Assembly (NCBI GenBank): GCA_930367205.1
Contig: OV884015.1
Span: forward strand, 1,674,001-1,738,000
Origin: Acanthosoma haemorrhoidale
Taxonomy: Eukaryota > Arthropoda > Insecta > Hemiptera > Acanthosomatidae
Length of the DNA: 64,000 nucleotides
Reading direction: 5' to 3'
This document shows, in pieces, positions 1 to 14,216 of this stretch. The first letter of the stretch is position 1. Each line of letters opens with the position of its first letter. The notes below the pieces were generated by a model, which was not told the origin of the DNA, ran no database searches, and saw only the letters and a program-made list of their open reading frames with translations. A program made the translations under genes and the position numbers.

Positions 1-792
1 CAATGAGTGCTAATGATACAGCACACAATCATATTCGACATCATTTGATGTTATATTCACTCGTAACTTGAATCATACGACCGTATCACGTGATTGGATG
101 AATGCCAATGATATGGCACACAATCATATTCGACATCATTTGATGTTATATTCACTGGTACTATGAATCGTACGATCGTATCACGTGATACCATGAGTGC
201 TAATGATTAGGCACACTATCATATTTGACATCATCTGATGTTATTGATACGGTATACGAGCATGTTTGACATCATTTAATGTTATATTAACTCGTAAGTT
301 TAATCATACGATCGTATCACGTAGAACAATGAGTGCAAATGATACATTATACAATCATATTCAAAATCATTTGATGTTATTTTCCCTCGTAACTTGAATC
401 ACACGATCGTATCACGTGATAAAATGAGTGCTAATGATACAGCACACTATCTTATTTGACATCATTAGATGTTATATTCACTCGTAACTTTAATCATACG
501 ATCATATCACGTGATACAATGAGTGCTACTGATACAGCACACAATCATATTCGACATCATTTGATGTTATATTCACTCGTAACTTGAATCATACGGTCGT
601 ATCACGTGAAACAATGAGTGCTAATGATACATTATACAATCATATTCAAAATCATTTGATGTTATCTTCACTCGTAACTTTCATCATACGATCGTATCAC
701 GTGATACAATAAGTGCAAATGATACGGCACACTATTATATTTGACATCATTTGATGTCATATTCACTCGTAACTTTATTCATACGATCGTAT
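1..792. repeat. Satellite A array, block 1
   Basis: About eight 95-bp satellite A monomers; the array already runs at base 1, so its left end is outside the window. Each monomer ends in a palindromic ATACGATCGTAT followed by CACGTG and has a CATCATTTGATG inverted repeat mid-unit. One compound 136-bp unit (a full monomer plus a 41-bp truncated one, around 190-330) is present. The block ends at the A-to-B junction ATCGTAT/GATCTTTAACG. The sequence recurs at 2989 onward (one monomer longer there) and at 19971 onward. Confidence 0.93.
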
Positions 793-2190
793 GATCTTTA
801 ACGTTAGCTCTTGCCCTATTATGTTCTCCTGATACCAAAACAAAGAAAACATCTTTAAAAAGTCGAATTTTAACAAAAATGCGTATTTCATAGCTTGTAC
901 GTTAGCACCTGACCCATTATGTTCTCCTGATACCAAAACAAGAACAATATCGTCAAAAAGTCGAATTTTTAAAAAATGCGTATTTCATAGCTAGTACGTC
1001 AGCTCCTGCCCCATTATGTTCTCCTGATACGAAAACAAGAAAAATATCGTCAAAAAGTCGAATTTTTACAAAAATGCGTATTTAGAGCTGGTACGTTAGC
1101 TCCTGTCCCGTTATGTTCTCCTGATACCAAAACAAAAAAAATATCGTTCAAAAGTCAAATTTTTACAAAAATGCGTATTTCATAGCTGGTACGTTAGCTC
1201 CTGCCCTATTATGTTCTTCTGATATGAAAACCAGGAAAATATCGTCAAAAAGTTGAATTTTTAAAAAATGGGTATTTCATAGCTGGTACGTTAGCTCCTG
1301 TCCCATTATGTTCTCCTGATACCAAAACAAGGAAAATATCGTCAAAAAGTCGAATTTTTAAAAAATGCGTATTTCATAGCTAGTACGTCAGCTCCTGCCC
1401 CATTATGTTCTCCTGATACGAAAACAACAAAAATATCGTCAAAAAGTCGAATTTTTAAAAAAATGGGTATTTCATAGCTGGCACGTTAGCTCCTGCTCTG
1501 TTATGTTCTCCTGATACCAAAGCAAAGAAAATATCGTCTAAAATTCAAATTTTTACAAAAATGCGTTTTTTATAGCTGGTACGTTACCTCCTACCCTATT
1601 ATGTTCTCCTGATACGAAAACCAGGAAAATATCGTCAAAAAGTCGATTTTTTAAAAAATGCGTATTTCATAGCTAGTACGTCAGCTCCCGCCCCATTATG
1701 TTCTCCTGATACCAAAACAAAGAAAATATCGTCTAAAATTCAAATTTTTACAAAAATGCGTTTTTTATAGCTGGTACGTTAGCTCCTAACCTATTATGTT
1801 CTCCTGATACGAAAACCAGAAAAATATCGTCAAATAAGTCGATTTTTTAAAAAATGCGTATTTCATAGCTAGTACGGCAGCTCCTGCCCCATTATGTTCT
1901 CCTGATACCTAAACAAGAAAATATCGTCAAAAAGTTAAATTTTTAAAAAAAATGCGTATTTCTTAGCTAGTACGTTAGCTCCTGCCTTATTATGTTCTCC
2001 TGATACCAAAACAAAGAAAATGTCATCAAAAAGTTAAATTTTTTTAAAAAAGAGTATTTTATAGCTGGTACGTTAGCTTCTGAACAATTATGATTTCCTC
2101 ATACCAAAACATGAAAAATATCGTCAAAAAGTCGAATTTTAAAAAAATGCGTATTTTATAGCTGGTACAATAATTCCTGCCCTATTATGT
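793..2190. repeat. Satellite B array, block 1
   Basis: Fourteen monomers of 95-98 bp, counted by the TTCTCCTGATAC core (first near 821, last, degenerate, near 2092). Each unit has GTACGTTAGCTCCTGCCC, then ATTATGTTCTCCTGATAC, a CAAAACAA stretch and AATTTTTAAAAAA tracts. The block opens at GATCTTTAACGTTAGCTC and closes at AATAATTCCTGCCC. Monomer types come in a fixed order that is largely reproduced in the other blocks. Confidence 0.92.
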
Positions 2191-3875
2191 TAACTCGTAG
2201 CTTTGATCATACGATCGTATCACGTAATATAATGAGTGCTAATGATACATTATACAATCATATTCAACATCATTTGATGTTATCTTCACTCGTGACTTGA
2301 ATCATACGATCGTATCACGTGATACCATGAGTGATAATGATTAGGCACGCTATCTTATTCGACATCATTTGATGTTATATTCACTCGAAACTTTAATCAT
2401 ACGATCATATCACGTGATACCATGAGTGCTAATGATTAGGCACACAATCATATTCGACATCATTTGATGTTATGTTCACGCGAAACTTTAATCATACAAT
2501 CATATCACGTGATGGAATGAGTGCCAATGATTAGGCACAAAATCATATTCGACATCATTTGATGTTATATTCACTAGTACCATGAATCTTACGATCGTAT
2601 CACGTGATACCATGAGTGCTAATGATTAGGCACACTATCTTATTCGACATCATTTAATGTTATATTCACTCGTAACTTGAATCATACGATTGTATCACGT
2701 GATAGAATGAGTGCCAATGATACAGCACACAATTATATTCGACATCATTCATGTTATATTCATCCGTAACTTAAATCATACGATCGTATCACGTGATACA
2801 ATAAGTTCAAATGATGCGGTACACAATCATATTCGACATCATTTGATGTTATATTTACTCGTAACTTTTCTCATACGATCATATCACGTGATTGAATGAG
2901 TGCCAATGATATGACACACAATCACATTCGACATCATTTGATGTTATATTCACTCGTAACTTGAATCATACGATTGTATCATGTGATACAATGAGTGCTA
3001 ATGATACAGCACACAATCATATTCGACATCATTTGATGTTATATTCACTCGTAACTTGAATCATACGACCGTATCACGTGATTGGATGAATGCCAATGAT
3101 ATGGCACACAATCATATTCGACATCATTTGATGTTATATTCACTGGTACTATGAATCGTACGATCGTATCACGTGATACCATGAGTGCTAATGATTAGGC
3201 ACACTATCATATTTGACATCATCTGATGTTATTGATACGGTATACGAGCATGTTTGACATCATTTAATGTTATATTAACTCGTAAGTTTAATCATACGAT
3301 CGTATCACGTAGAACAATGAGTGCAAATGATACATTATACAATCATATTCAAAATCATTTGATGTTATTTTCACTCGTAACTTGAATCACACGATCGTAT
3401 CACGTGATAAAATGAGTGCTAATGATACAGCACACTATCTTATTTGACATCATTAGATGTTATATTCACTCGTAACTTTAATCATACGATCATATCACGT
3501 GATACAATGAGTGCTACTGATACAGCACACAATCATATTCGACATCATTTGATGTTATATTCACTCGTAACTTGAATCATACGGTCGTATCACGTGATAC
3601 AAAAAGTTTACATGATACGGTAAACAATCATATTCGACATCATTTGATGTTATATCCATCCCAAACTTTAATCATACGATCGTATCACGTGTAACAATGA
3701 GTGCTAATGATACATTATACAATCATATTCAAAATCATTTGATGTTATCTTCACTCGTAACTTTCATCATACGATCGTATCACGTGATACAATAAGTGCA
3801 AATGATACGGCACACTATTATATTTGACATCATTTGATGTCATATTCACTCGTAACTTTATTCATACGATCGTAT
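2191..3875. repeat. Satellite A array, block 2
   Basis: About 17-18 monomers. It starts with the B-to-A junction TTAACTCGTAGCTTTGATC, present after every full B block. From 2989 it repeats the start of the window (offset 2,988 bp), then carries one extra monomer at about 3591-3685 (variant with AAAAAGTTTACATGATAC and CCATCCCAAAC) that block 1 lacks. Near-identical to 22161-23845. Confidence 0.93.
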
Positions 3876-5275
3876 GATCTTTAACGTTAGCTCTTGCCCT
3901 ATTATGTTCTCCTGATACCAAAACAAAGAAAACATCTTTAAAAAGTCGAATTTTAACAAAAATGCGTATTTCATAGCTTGTACGTTAGCACCTGCCCCAT
4001 TATGTTCTCCTGATACCAAAACAAGAACAATATCGTCAAAAAGTCGAATTTTTAAAAAATGCGTATTTCATAGCTAGTACGTCAGCTCCTGCCCCATTAT
4101 GTTCTCCTGATACCAAAACAAAAAAAATATCGTTCAAAAGTCAAATTTTTACAAAAATGCGTATTTCATAGCTGGTACGTTAGCTCCTGCCCTATTATGT
4201 TCTTCTGATATGAAAACCAGGAAAATATCGTCAAAAAGTTGAATTTTTAAAAAATGGGTATTTCATAGCTGGTACGTTAGCTCCTGTCCCATTATGTTCT
4301 CCTGATACCAAAACAAGGAAAATATCGTCAAAAAGTCGAATTTTTAAAAAATGCGTATTTCATAGCTAGTACGTCAGCTCCTGCCCCATTATGTTCTCCT
4401 GATACGAAAACAACAAAAATATCGTCAAAAAGTCGAATTTTTAAAAAAATGGGTATTTCATAGCTGGCACGTTAGCTCCTGCCCCATTATGTTCTCCTGA
4501 TACGAAAACAACAAAAATATCGTCAAAAAGTCGAATTTTTAAAAAAATGGGTATTTCATAGCTGGCACGTTAGCTCCTGCTCTGTTATGTTCTCCTGATA
4601 CCAAAGCAAAGAAAATATCGTCTAAAATTCAAATTTTTACAAAAATGCGTTTTTTATAGCTGGTACGTTACCTCCTACCCTATTATGTTCTCCTGATACG
4701 AAAACCAGGAAAATATCGTCAAAAAGTCGATTTTTTAAAAAATGCGTATTTCATAGCTAGTACGTCAGCTCCCGCCCCATTATGTTCTCCTGATACCAAA
4801 ACAAAGAAAATATCGTCTAAAATTCAAATTTTTACAAAAATGCGTTTTTTATAGCTGGTACGTTAGCTCCTAACCTATTATGTTCTCCTGATACGAAAAC
4901 CAGAAAAATATCGTCAAATAAGTCGATTTTTTAAAAAATGCGTATTTCATAGCTAGTACGGCAGCTCCTGCCCCATTATGTTCTCCTGATACCTAAACAA
5001 GAAAATATCGTCAAAAAGTTAAATTTTTAAAAAAAATGCGTATTTCTTAGCTAGTACGTTAGCTCCTGCCTTATTATGTTCTCCTGATACCAAAACAAAG
5101 AAAATGTCATCAAAAAGTTAAATTTTTTTAAAAAAGAGTATTTTATAGCTGGTACGTTAGCTTCTGAACAATTATGATTTCCTCATACCATAACATGAAA
5201 AATATCGTCAAAAAGTCGAATTTTAAAAAAATGCGTATTTTATAGCTGGTACAATAATTCCTGCCCTATTATGTT
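3876..5275. repeat. Satellite B array, block 2
   Basis: Fourteen monomers. Compared with block 1, one monomer with GATACGAAAACAACAAAAAT is tandemly duplicated (about 4405-4600) while another is missing from the early part, so total length is conserved. This is what unequal exchange inside the array would produce. Confidence 0.92.
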
Positions 5276-8200
5276 AACTCGTAGCTTTGATCATACGATC
5301 GTATCACGTAATATAATGAGTGCTAATGATACATTATACAATCATATTCAACATCATTTGATGTTATCTTCACTCGTAACTTTCATCATACGATCGTATC
5401 ACGTGATACAATGAGTGCCAATGATACGGTACACTATCATATTCGACATCATTTGATGTTATATTCACTCGTGGCTTCAATCATACGATCGTATCACGTG
5501 ATATAATGAGTGGCAATGATGCGGTACACTATCATATTCGACATCATTTGATGTTATATTCACTCGTAACTCTAATCATACGACCGTATCACGTGATTGA
5601 ATGAATGCCAATGATATGGCACACAATCATATTCGACATCATTTGATGTTATATTCACTCGTGACTTGAATCATACGATCGTATCACGTGATACCATGAG
5701 TGATAATGATTAGGCACGCTATCTTATTCGACATCATTTGATGTTATATTCACTCGAAACTTTAATCATACGATCATATCACGTGATACCATGAGTGCTA
5801 ATGATTAGGCACACAATCATATTCGACATCATTTGATGTTATGTTCACGCGAAACTTTAATCATACAATCATATCACGTGATGGAATGAGTGCCAATGAT
5901 TAGGCACAAAATCATATTCGACATCATTTGATGTTATATTCACTAGTACCATGAATCTTACGATCGTATCACGTGATACCATGAGTGCTAATGATTAGGC
6001 ACACTATCTTATTCGACATCATTTAATGTTATATTCACTCGTAACTTGAATCATACGATTGTATCACGTGATACAATGAGTGCCAATGATACAGCACACA
6101 ATTATATTCGACATCATTCATGTTATATTCATCCGTAACTTAAATCATACGATCGTATCACGTGATACAATAAGTTCAAATGATGCGGTACACAATCATA
6201 TTCGACATCATTTGATGTTATATTTACTCGTAACTTTTCTCATACGATCGTATCACGTGAAACAACGAGTGCTAATGATACATTATACAATCATATTCAA
6301 CACCATTTAATGTTATATTCACGCGAAACTTTAATCATACGATCGTATCACGTAATTGAATGAGTGCCAATGATACGCCACACTATCATATTCGACATCA
6401 TTTGATGTTATATTTACTCGTAACTTTAATCATACGATCGTATCACGTGAAACAACGAGTGCTAATGATACATTATACAATCATATTCAACATCATTTAA
6501 TGTTATATTCACGCGAAACTTTAATCATACGATCGTATCACGTAATTGAATGAGTGCCAATGATATGGCACACAATCAAATTCGACATCATTTGATGGTA
6601 TATTCACTCGTAACTTTATTCTTACGATCGTATCACATGATACAATAAGTGCCAATGATACAGCACACTATCATATTTGACATCATTTGATGTTATATTC
6701 ACCCGAAACTTTCATCATACGATCGTATCACGTGATTGAATGAGTGCCAATGATATGGCACACAATCATATTCGACATCATTTGATGTTATATTCACTCG
6801 TGAATTGAATCATACGATCGTATCACGTGATACCATGAGTGATAATGATTAGGCACGCTATCTTATTCGACATCATTTGATGTTATATTCACTCGAAACT
6901 TTAATCATACGATCATATCACGTGATACCATGAGTGCTAATGATTAGGCACACAATCATATTCGACATCATTTGATGTTATGTTCACGCGAAACTTTAAT
7001 CATACAATCATATCACGTGATGGAATGAGTGCCAATGATTAGGCACACTATCTTATTCGACATCATTTAATGTTATATTCACTCGTAACTTGAATCATAC
7101 GATTGTATCACGTGATAGAATGAGTGCCAATGATACAGCACACAATTATATTCGACATCATTCATGTTATATTCATCCGTAACTTAAATCATACGATCGT
7201 ATCACGTGATACAATAAGTTCAAATGATGCGGTACACAATCATATTCGACATCATTTGATGTTATATTTACTCGTAACTTTTCTCATACGATCGTATCAC
7301 GTGAAACAACGAGTGCTAATGATACATTATACAATCATATTCAACACCATTTAATGTTATATTCACGCGAAACTTTAATCATACGATCGTATCACGTAAT
7401 TGAATGAGTGCCAATGATACGCCACACTATCATATTCGACATCATTTGATGTTATATTTACTCGTAACTTTAATCATACGATCGTATCACGTGAAACAAC
7501 GAGTGCTAATGATACATTATACAATCATATTCAACATCATTTAATGTTATATTCACGCGAAACTTTAATCATACGATCGTATCACGTAATTGAATGAGTG
7601 CCAATGATATGGCACACAATCAAATTCGACATCATTTGATGGTATATTCACTCGTAACTTTATTCTTACGATCGTATCACATGATACAATAAGTGCCAAT
7701 GATACAGCACACTATCATATTTGACATCATTTGATGTTATATTCACCCGAAACTTTCATCATACGATCGTATCACGTGATTGAATGAGTGCCAATGATAT
7801 GGCACACAATCATATTCGACATCATTTGATGTTATATTCACTCGTGAATTGAATCATACGATCGTATCACGTGATACCATGAGTGATAATGATTAGGCAC
7901 GCTATCTTATTCGACATCATTTGATGTTATATTCACTCGAAACTTTAATCATACGATCATATCACGTGATACCATGAGTGCTAATGATTAGGCACACAAT
8001 CATATTCGACATCATTTGATGTTATGTTCACGCGAAACTTTAATCATACGATCATATCACGTGATGGAATGAGTGCCAATGATTAGGCACAAAATCATAT
8101 TCGACATCATTTGATGTTATATTCACTAGTACCATGAATCTTACGATCGTATCACGTGATACCATGAGTGCTAATGATTAGGCACACTATCTTATTCGAC

Positions 8201-9617
8201 ATCATTTAATGTTATATTCACTCGTAACTTTAATCATACGATCGTATCACGTGATTAAATAAGTGCTAATGATATGGCACACAATCATATTCGACATCAT
8301 GTGATGTTATATTCACTCGTAACTTGAATCATACGATTGTATCACGTGATAAAATGAGTGCTAATGATTAAGCACACTATCTTATTCGACATCATTTGAT
8401 GTTATATTCACTCGTAACTTTAATCATACGATCATATCACGTGATAGAATGAGTGCCAATGATACAGCACACAATTATATTCGACATCATTCATGTTATA
8501 TTCATTCGTAACTTAAATCATACGATCGTATCACGTGATACAATGAGTGCCAATGATACGGTACACTATCATATTCCACATCATTTGATGTTATGTTTAC
8601 TCGTAACTTTAATTATACGATCATATCACGTGATTGAATGAGTGCCAATGATATGACACACAATCATATTCGACATCATTTGATGTTATATTCACTCGTA
8701 ACTTGAATCATACGATTGTATCATGTGATACAATGAGTGCTAATGATACAGCACACAATCATATTCGACATCATTTGATGTTATATTCACTCGTAACTTG
8801 AATCATACGACCGTATCACGTGATTGAATGAATGCCAATGATATGGCACACAATCATATTCGACATCATTTGATGTTATATTCACTGGTACTATGAATCG
8901 TACGATCGTATCACGTGATACCATGAGTGCTAATGATTAGGCACACTATCATATTTGACATCATCTGATGTTATTGATACGTTATACGAGCATGTTTGAC
9001 ATCATTTAATGTTATATTAACTCGTAAGTTTAATCATACGATCGTATCACGTAGAACAATGAGTGCAAATGATACATTATACAATCATATTCAAAATCAT
9101 TTGATGTTATTTTCACTCGTAACTTGAATCACACGATCGTATCACGTGATACAATGAGTGCTAATGATACAGCACACTATCTTATTTGACATCATTAGAT
9201 GTTATATTCACTCGTAACTTTAATCATACGATCATATCACGTGATACAATGAGTGCTACTGATACAGCACACAATCATATTCGACATCATTTGATGTTAT
9301 ATTTACTCGTAACTTGAATCATACGGTCGTATCACGTGATACAAAAAGTTTACGTGATACGGTAAACAATCATATTCGACATCATTTGATGTTATATCCA
9401 TCCCAAACTTTAATCATACGATCGTATCACGTGAAACAATGAGTGCTAATGATACATTATACAATCATATTCAAAATCATTTGATGTTATCTTCACTCGT
9501 AACTTTCATCATACGATCGTATCACGTGATACAATAAGTGCAAATGATACGGCACACTATTATATTTGACATCATTTGATGTCATATTCACTCGTAACTT
9601 TATTCATACGATCGTAT
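5276..9617. repeat. Satellite A array, block 3
   Basis: About 45 monomers, one of the largest A blocks. A clean reference monomer runs from about 5406 to 5500, with ACATCATTTGATGT at 5446-5459; the overlapping palindromes just before it lie at 5388-5399 and 5396-5409. The block contains a higher-order repeat of 12 then 11 monomers (5661-7843) and one 136-bp compound unit near 8915-9055. Recurs at 25246-29587. Confidence 0.93.
5661..7843. repeat. Higher-order repeat, 1,139-bp and 1,044-bp units in tandem
   Basis: Two successive copies of the same ordered monomer series begin at 5661 and 6800, and a third starts at 7844 before diverging. The first copy has twelve monomers, the second eleven: the second lacks the variant with GGCACAAAATC and TTCACTAGTACC. 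One member of the series is 94 bp because CATCATTTGATG is shortened to CATCATTCATG. The same series occurs at 11304 onward (units 1,139 bp apart). Confidence 0.85.
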
Positions 9618-10917
9618 GATCTTTAACGTTAGCTCTTGCCCTATTATGTTCTCCTGATACCAAAACAAAGAAAACATCTTTAAAAAGTCGAATTTTAACA
9701 AAAATGCGTATTTCATAGCTTGTACGTTAGCACCTGCCCCATTATGTTCTCCTGATACCAAAACAAGAACAATATCGTCAAAAAGTCGAATTTTTAAAAA
9801 ATGCGTATTTAGAGCTGGTACGTTAGCTCCTGTCCCGTTATGTTCTCCTGATACCAAAACAAAAAAAATATCGTTCAAAAGTCAAATTTTTACAAAAATG
9901 CGTATTTCATAGCTGGTACGTTAGCTCCTGCCCTATTATGTTCTTCTGATATGAAAACCAGGAAAATATCGTCAAAAAGTTGAATTTTTAAAAAATGGGT
10001 ATTTCATAGCTGGTACGTTAGCTCCTGTCCCATTATGTTCTCCTGATACCAAAACAAGGAAAATATCGTCAAAAAGTCGAATTTTTAAAAAATGCGTATT
10101 TCATAGCTAGTACGTCAGCTCCTGCCCCATTATGTTCTCCTGATACGAAAACAACAAAAATATCGTCAAAAAGTCGAATTTTTAAAAAAATGGGTATTTC
10201 ATAGCTGGCACGTTAGCTCCTGCTCTGTTATGTTCTCCTGATACCAAAGCAAAGAAAATATCGTCTAAAATTCAAATTTTTACAAAAATGCGTTTTTTAT
10301 AGCTGGTACGTTACCTCCTACCCTATTATGTTCTCCTGATACGAAAACCAGGAAAATATCGTCAAAAAGTCGATTTTTAAAAAAATGCGTATTTCATAGC
10401 TAGTACGTCAGCTCCCGCCCCATTATGTTCTCCTGATACCAAAACAAAGAAAATATCGTCTAAAATTCAAATTTTTACAAAAATGCGTTTTTTATAGCTG
10501 GTACGTTAGCTCCAAACCTATTATGTTCTCCTGATACGAAAACCAGAAAAATATCGTCAAATAAGTCGATTTTTTAAAAAATGCGTATTTCATAGCTCGT
10601 ACGGCAGCTCCTGCCCCATTATGTTCTCCTGATACCTAAACAAGAAAATATCGTCAAAAAGTTAAATTTTTAAAAAAAATGCGTATTTCTTAGCTAGTAC
10701 GTTAGCTCCTGCCTTATTATGTTCTCCTGATACCAAAACAAAGAAAATGTCATCAAAAAGTTAAATTTTTTTAAAAAAGAGTATTTTATAGCTGGTACGT
10801 TAGCTTCTGAACAATTATGATTTCCTCATACCAAAACAAGAAAAATATCGTCAAAAAGTCGAATTTTAAAAAAATGCGTATTTTATAGCTGGTACAATAA
10901 TTCCTGCCCTATTATGT
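9618..10917. repeat. Satellite B array, block 3
   Basis: Thirteen monomers. Lacks one early monomer present in block 1: the second unit runs straight into the variant with GCGTATTTAGAGCTGG, where CATAGC has lost three bases. That loss keeps a minus-strand frame open for 92 codons by chance. Confidence 0.92.
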
Positions 10918-13900
10918 TAACTCGTAGCTTTGATCATACGATCGTATCACGTAATATAATGAGTGCTAATGATACATTATACAATCATATTCAACATCAT
11001 TTGATGTTATCTTCACTCGTAACTTTCATCATACGATCGTATCACGTGATACAATGAGTGCCAATGATACGGTACACTATCATATTCGACATCATTTGAT
11101 GTTATATTCACTCGTGGCTTCAATCATACGATCGTATCACGTGATATAATGAGTGGCAATGATGCGGTACACTATCATATTCGACATCATTTGATGTTAT
11201 ATTCACTCGTAACTCTAATCATACGACCGTATCACGTGATTGAATGAATGCCAATGATACGGTACACTATCATATTCGACATCATTTGATGTTATATTCA
11301 CTCGTGACTTGAATCATACGATCGTATCACGTGATACCATGAGTGATAATGATTAGGCACGCTATCTTATTCGACATCATTTGATGTTATATTCACTCGA
11401 AACTTTAATCATACGATCATATCACGTGATACCATGAGTGCTAATGATTAGGCACACAATCATATTCGACATCATTTGATGTTATGTTCACGCGAAACTT
11501 TAATCATACAATCATATCACGTGATGGAATGAGTGCCAATGATTAGGCACAAAATCATATTCGACATCATTTGATGTTATATTCACTAGTACCATGAATC
11601 TTACGATCGTATCACGTGATACCATGAGTGCTAATGATTAGGCACACTATCTTATTCGACATCATTTAATGTTATATTCACTCGTAACTTGAATCATACG
11701 ATTGTATCACGTGATAGAATGAGTGCCAATGATACAGCACACAATTATATTCGACATCATTCATGTTATATTCATCCGTAACTTAAATCATACGATCGTA
11801 TCACGTGATACAATAAGTTCAAATGATGCGGTACACAATCATATTCGACATCATTTGATGTTATATTTACTCGTAACTTTTCTCATACGATCGTATCACG
11901 TGAAACAACGAGTGCTAATGATACATTATACAATCATATTCAACACCATTTAATGTTATATTCACGCGAAACTTTAATCATACGATCGTATCACGTAATT
12001 GAATGAGTGCCAATGATACGCCACACTATCATATTCGACATCATTTGATGTTATATTTACTCGTAACTTTAATCATACGATCGTATCACGTGAAACAATG
12101 AGTGCTAATGATACATTATACAATCATATTCAACATCATTTAATGTTATATTCACGCGAAACTTTAATCATACGATCGTATCACGTAATTGAATGAGTGC
12201 CAATGATATGGCACACAATCAAATTCGACATCATTTGATGGTATATTCACTCGTAACTTTATTCTTACGATCGTATCACATGATACAATAAGTGCCAATG
12301 ATACAGCACACTATCATATTTGACATCATTTGATGTTATATTCACCCGAAACTTTCATCATACGATCGTATCACGTGATTGAATGAGTGCCAATGATATG
12401 GCACACAATCATATTCGACATCATTTGATGTTATATTCACTCGTGAATTGAATCATACGATCGTATCACGTGATACCATGAGTGATAATGATTAGGCACG
12501 CTATCTTATTCGACATCATTTGATGTTATATTCACTCGAAACTTTAATCATACGATCATATCACGTGATACCATGAGTGCTAATGATTAGGCACACAATC
12601 ATATTCGACATCATTTGATGTTATGTTCACGCGAAACTTTAATCATACAATCATATCACGTGATGGAATGAGTGCCAATGATTAGGCACAAAATCATATT
12701 CGACATCATTTGATGTTATATTCACTAGTACCATGAATCTTACGATCGTATCACGTGATACCATGAGTGCTAATGATTAGGCACACTATCTTATTCGACA
12801 TCATTTAATGTTATATTCACTCGTAACTTTAATCATACGATCGTATCACGTGATTAAATAAGTGCTAATGATATGGCACACAATCATATTCGACATCATG
12901 TGATGTTATATTCACTCGTAACTTGAATCATACGATTGTATCACGTGATAAAATGAGTGCTAATGATTAAGCACACTATCTTATTCGACATCATTTGATG
13001 TTATATTCACTCGTAACTTTAATCATACGATCATATCACGTGATAGAATGAGTGCCAATGATACAGCACACAATTATATTCGACATCATTCATGTTATAT
13101 TCATTCGTAACTTAAATCATACGATCGTATCACGTGATACAATGAGTGCCAATGATACGGTACACTATCATATTCGACATCATTTGATGTTATGTTTACT
13201 CGTAACTTTAATTATACGATCATATCACGTGATTGAATGAGTGCCAATGATATGACACACAATCATATTCGACATCATTTGATGTTATATTCACTCGTAA
13301 CTTGAATCATACGATTGTATCATGTGATACAATGAGTGCTAATGATACAGCACACAATCATATTCGACATCATTTGATGTTATATTCACTCGTAACTTGA
13401 ATCATACGACCGTATCACGTGATTGAATGAATGCCAATGATATGGCACACAATCATATTCGACATCATTTGATGTTATATTCACTGGTACTATGAATCGT
13501 ACGATCGTATCACGTGATACCATGAGTGCTAATGATTAGGCACACTATCATATTTGACATCATCTGATGTTATTGATACGTTATACGAGCATGTTTGACA
13601 TCATTTAATGTTATATTAACTCGTAAGTTTAATCATACGATCGTATCACGTAGAACAATGAGTGCAAATGATACATTATACAATCATATTCAAAATCATT
13701 TGATGTTATTTTCACTCGTAACTTTAATCATACGATCGTATCACGTGATACAATGAGTGCTAATGATACAGCACACTATCTTATTTGACATCATTAGATG
13801 TTATATTCACTCGTAACTTTAATCATACGATCATATCACGTGATACAATGAGTGCTACTGATACAGCACACAATCATATTCGACATCATTTGATGTTATA

Positions 13901-14216
13901 TTCACTCGTAACTTGAATCATACGGTCGTATCACGTGATACAAAAAGTTTACATGATACGGTAAACAATCATATTCGACATCATTTGATGTTATATCCAT
14001 CCCAAACTTTAATCATACGATCGTATCACGTGAAACAATGAGTGCTAATGATACATTATACAATCATATTCAAAATCATTTGATGTTATCTTCACTCGTA
14101 ACTTTCATCATACGATCGTATCACGTGATACAATAAGTGCAAATGATACGGCACACTATTATATTTGACATCATTTGATGTCATATTCACTCGTAACTTT
14201 ATTCATACGATCGTAT
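10918..14216. repeat. Satellite A array, block 4
   Basis: About 35 monomers in the same order as block 3, but with one fewer copy of the 11/12-monomer series. Starts from 11723, 13052 and 14199 match block 3 starts 7124, 8453 and 9600 at an offset of 4,599 bp. Contains one 136-bp compound unit near 13515-13650. Confidence 0.93.

Noticed and set aside
2711..2899. Recurring plus-strand open frames of 62 or 76 codons (also at 6080, 7124, 8453, 11723, 13052, 18459, 19693, 22681, 26050, 27094, 28423, 31693, 33022, 45342, 46861 and 59353)
   Set aside because: They lie wholly in satellite A, start at GTG, recur only because the same monomers recur, and span two to three units; a 94-bp monomer shifts the frame past a stop. 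No protein features or gene signals.
9600..9878. Recurring minus-strand open frames of 92-96 codons with a repeated GEHNG-GAN pattern (also 14199, 29570, 34157, 37915, 41563 and 51881)
   Set aside because: They lie in satellite B. Units close to 96 bp (32 codons) keep a frame open by chance and give a periodic peptide. The frames end at the same satellite sites in each copy, and many B monomers break them.
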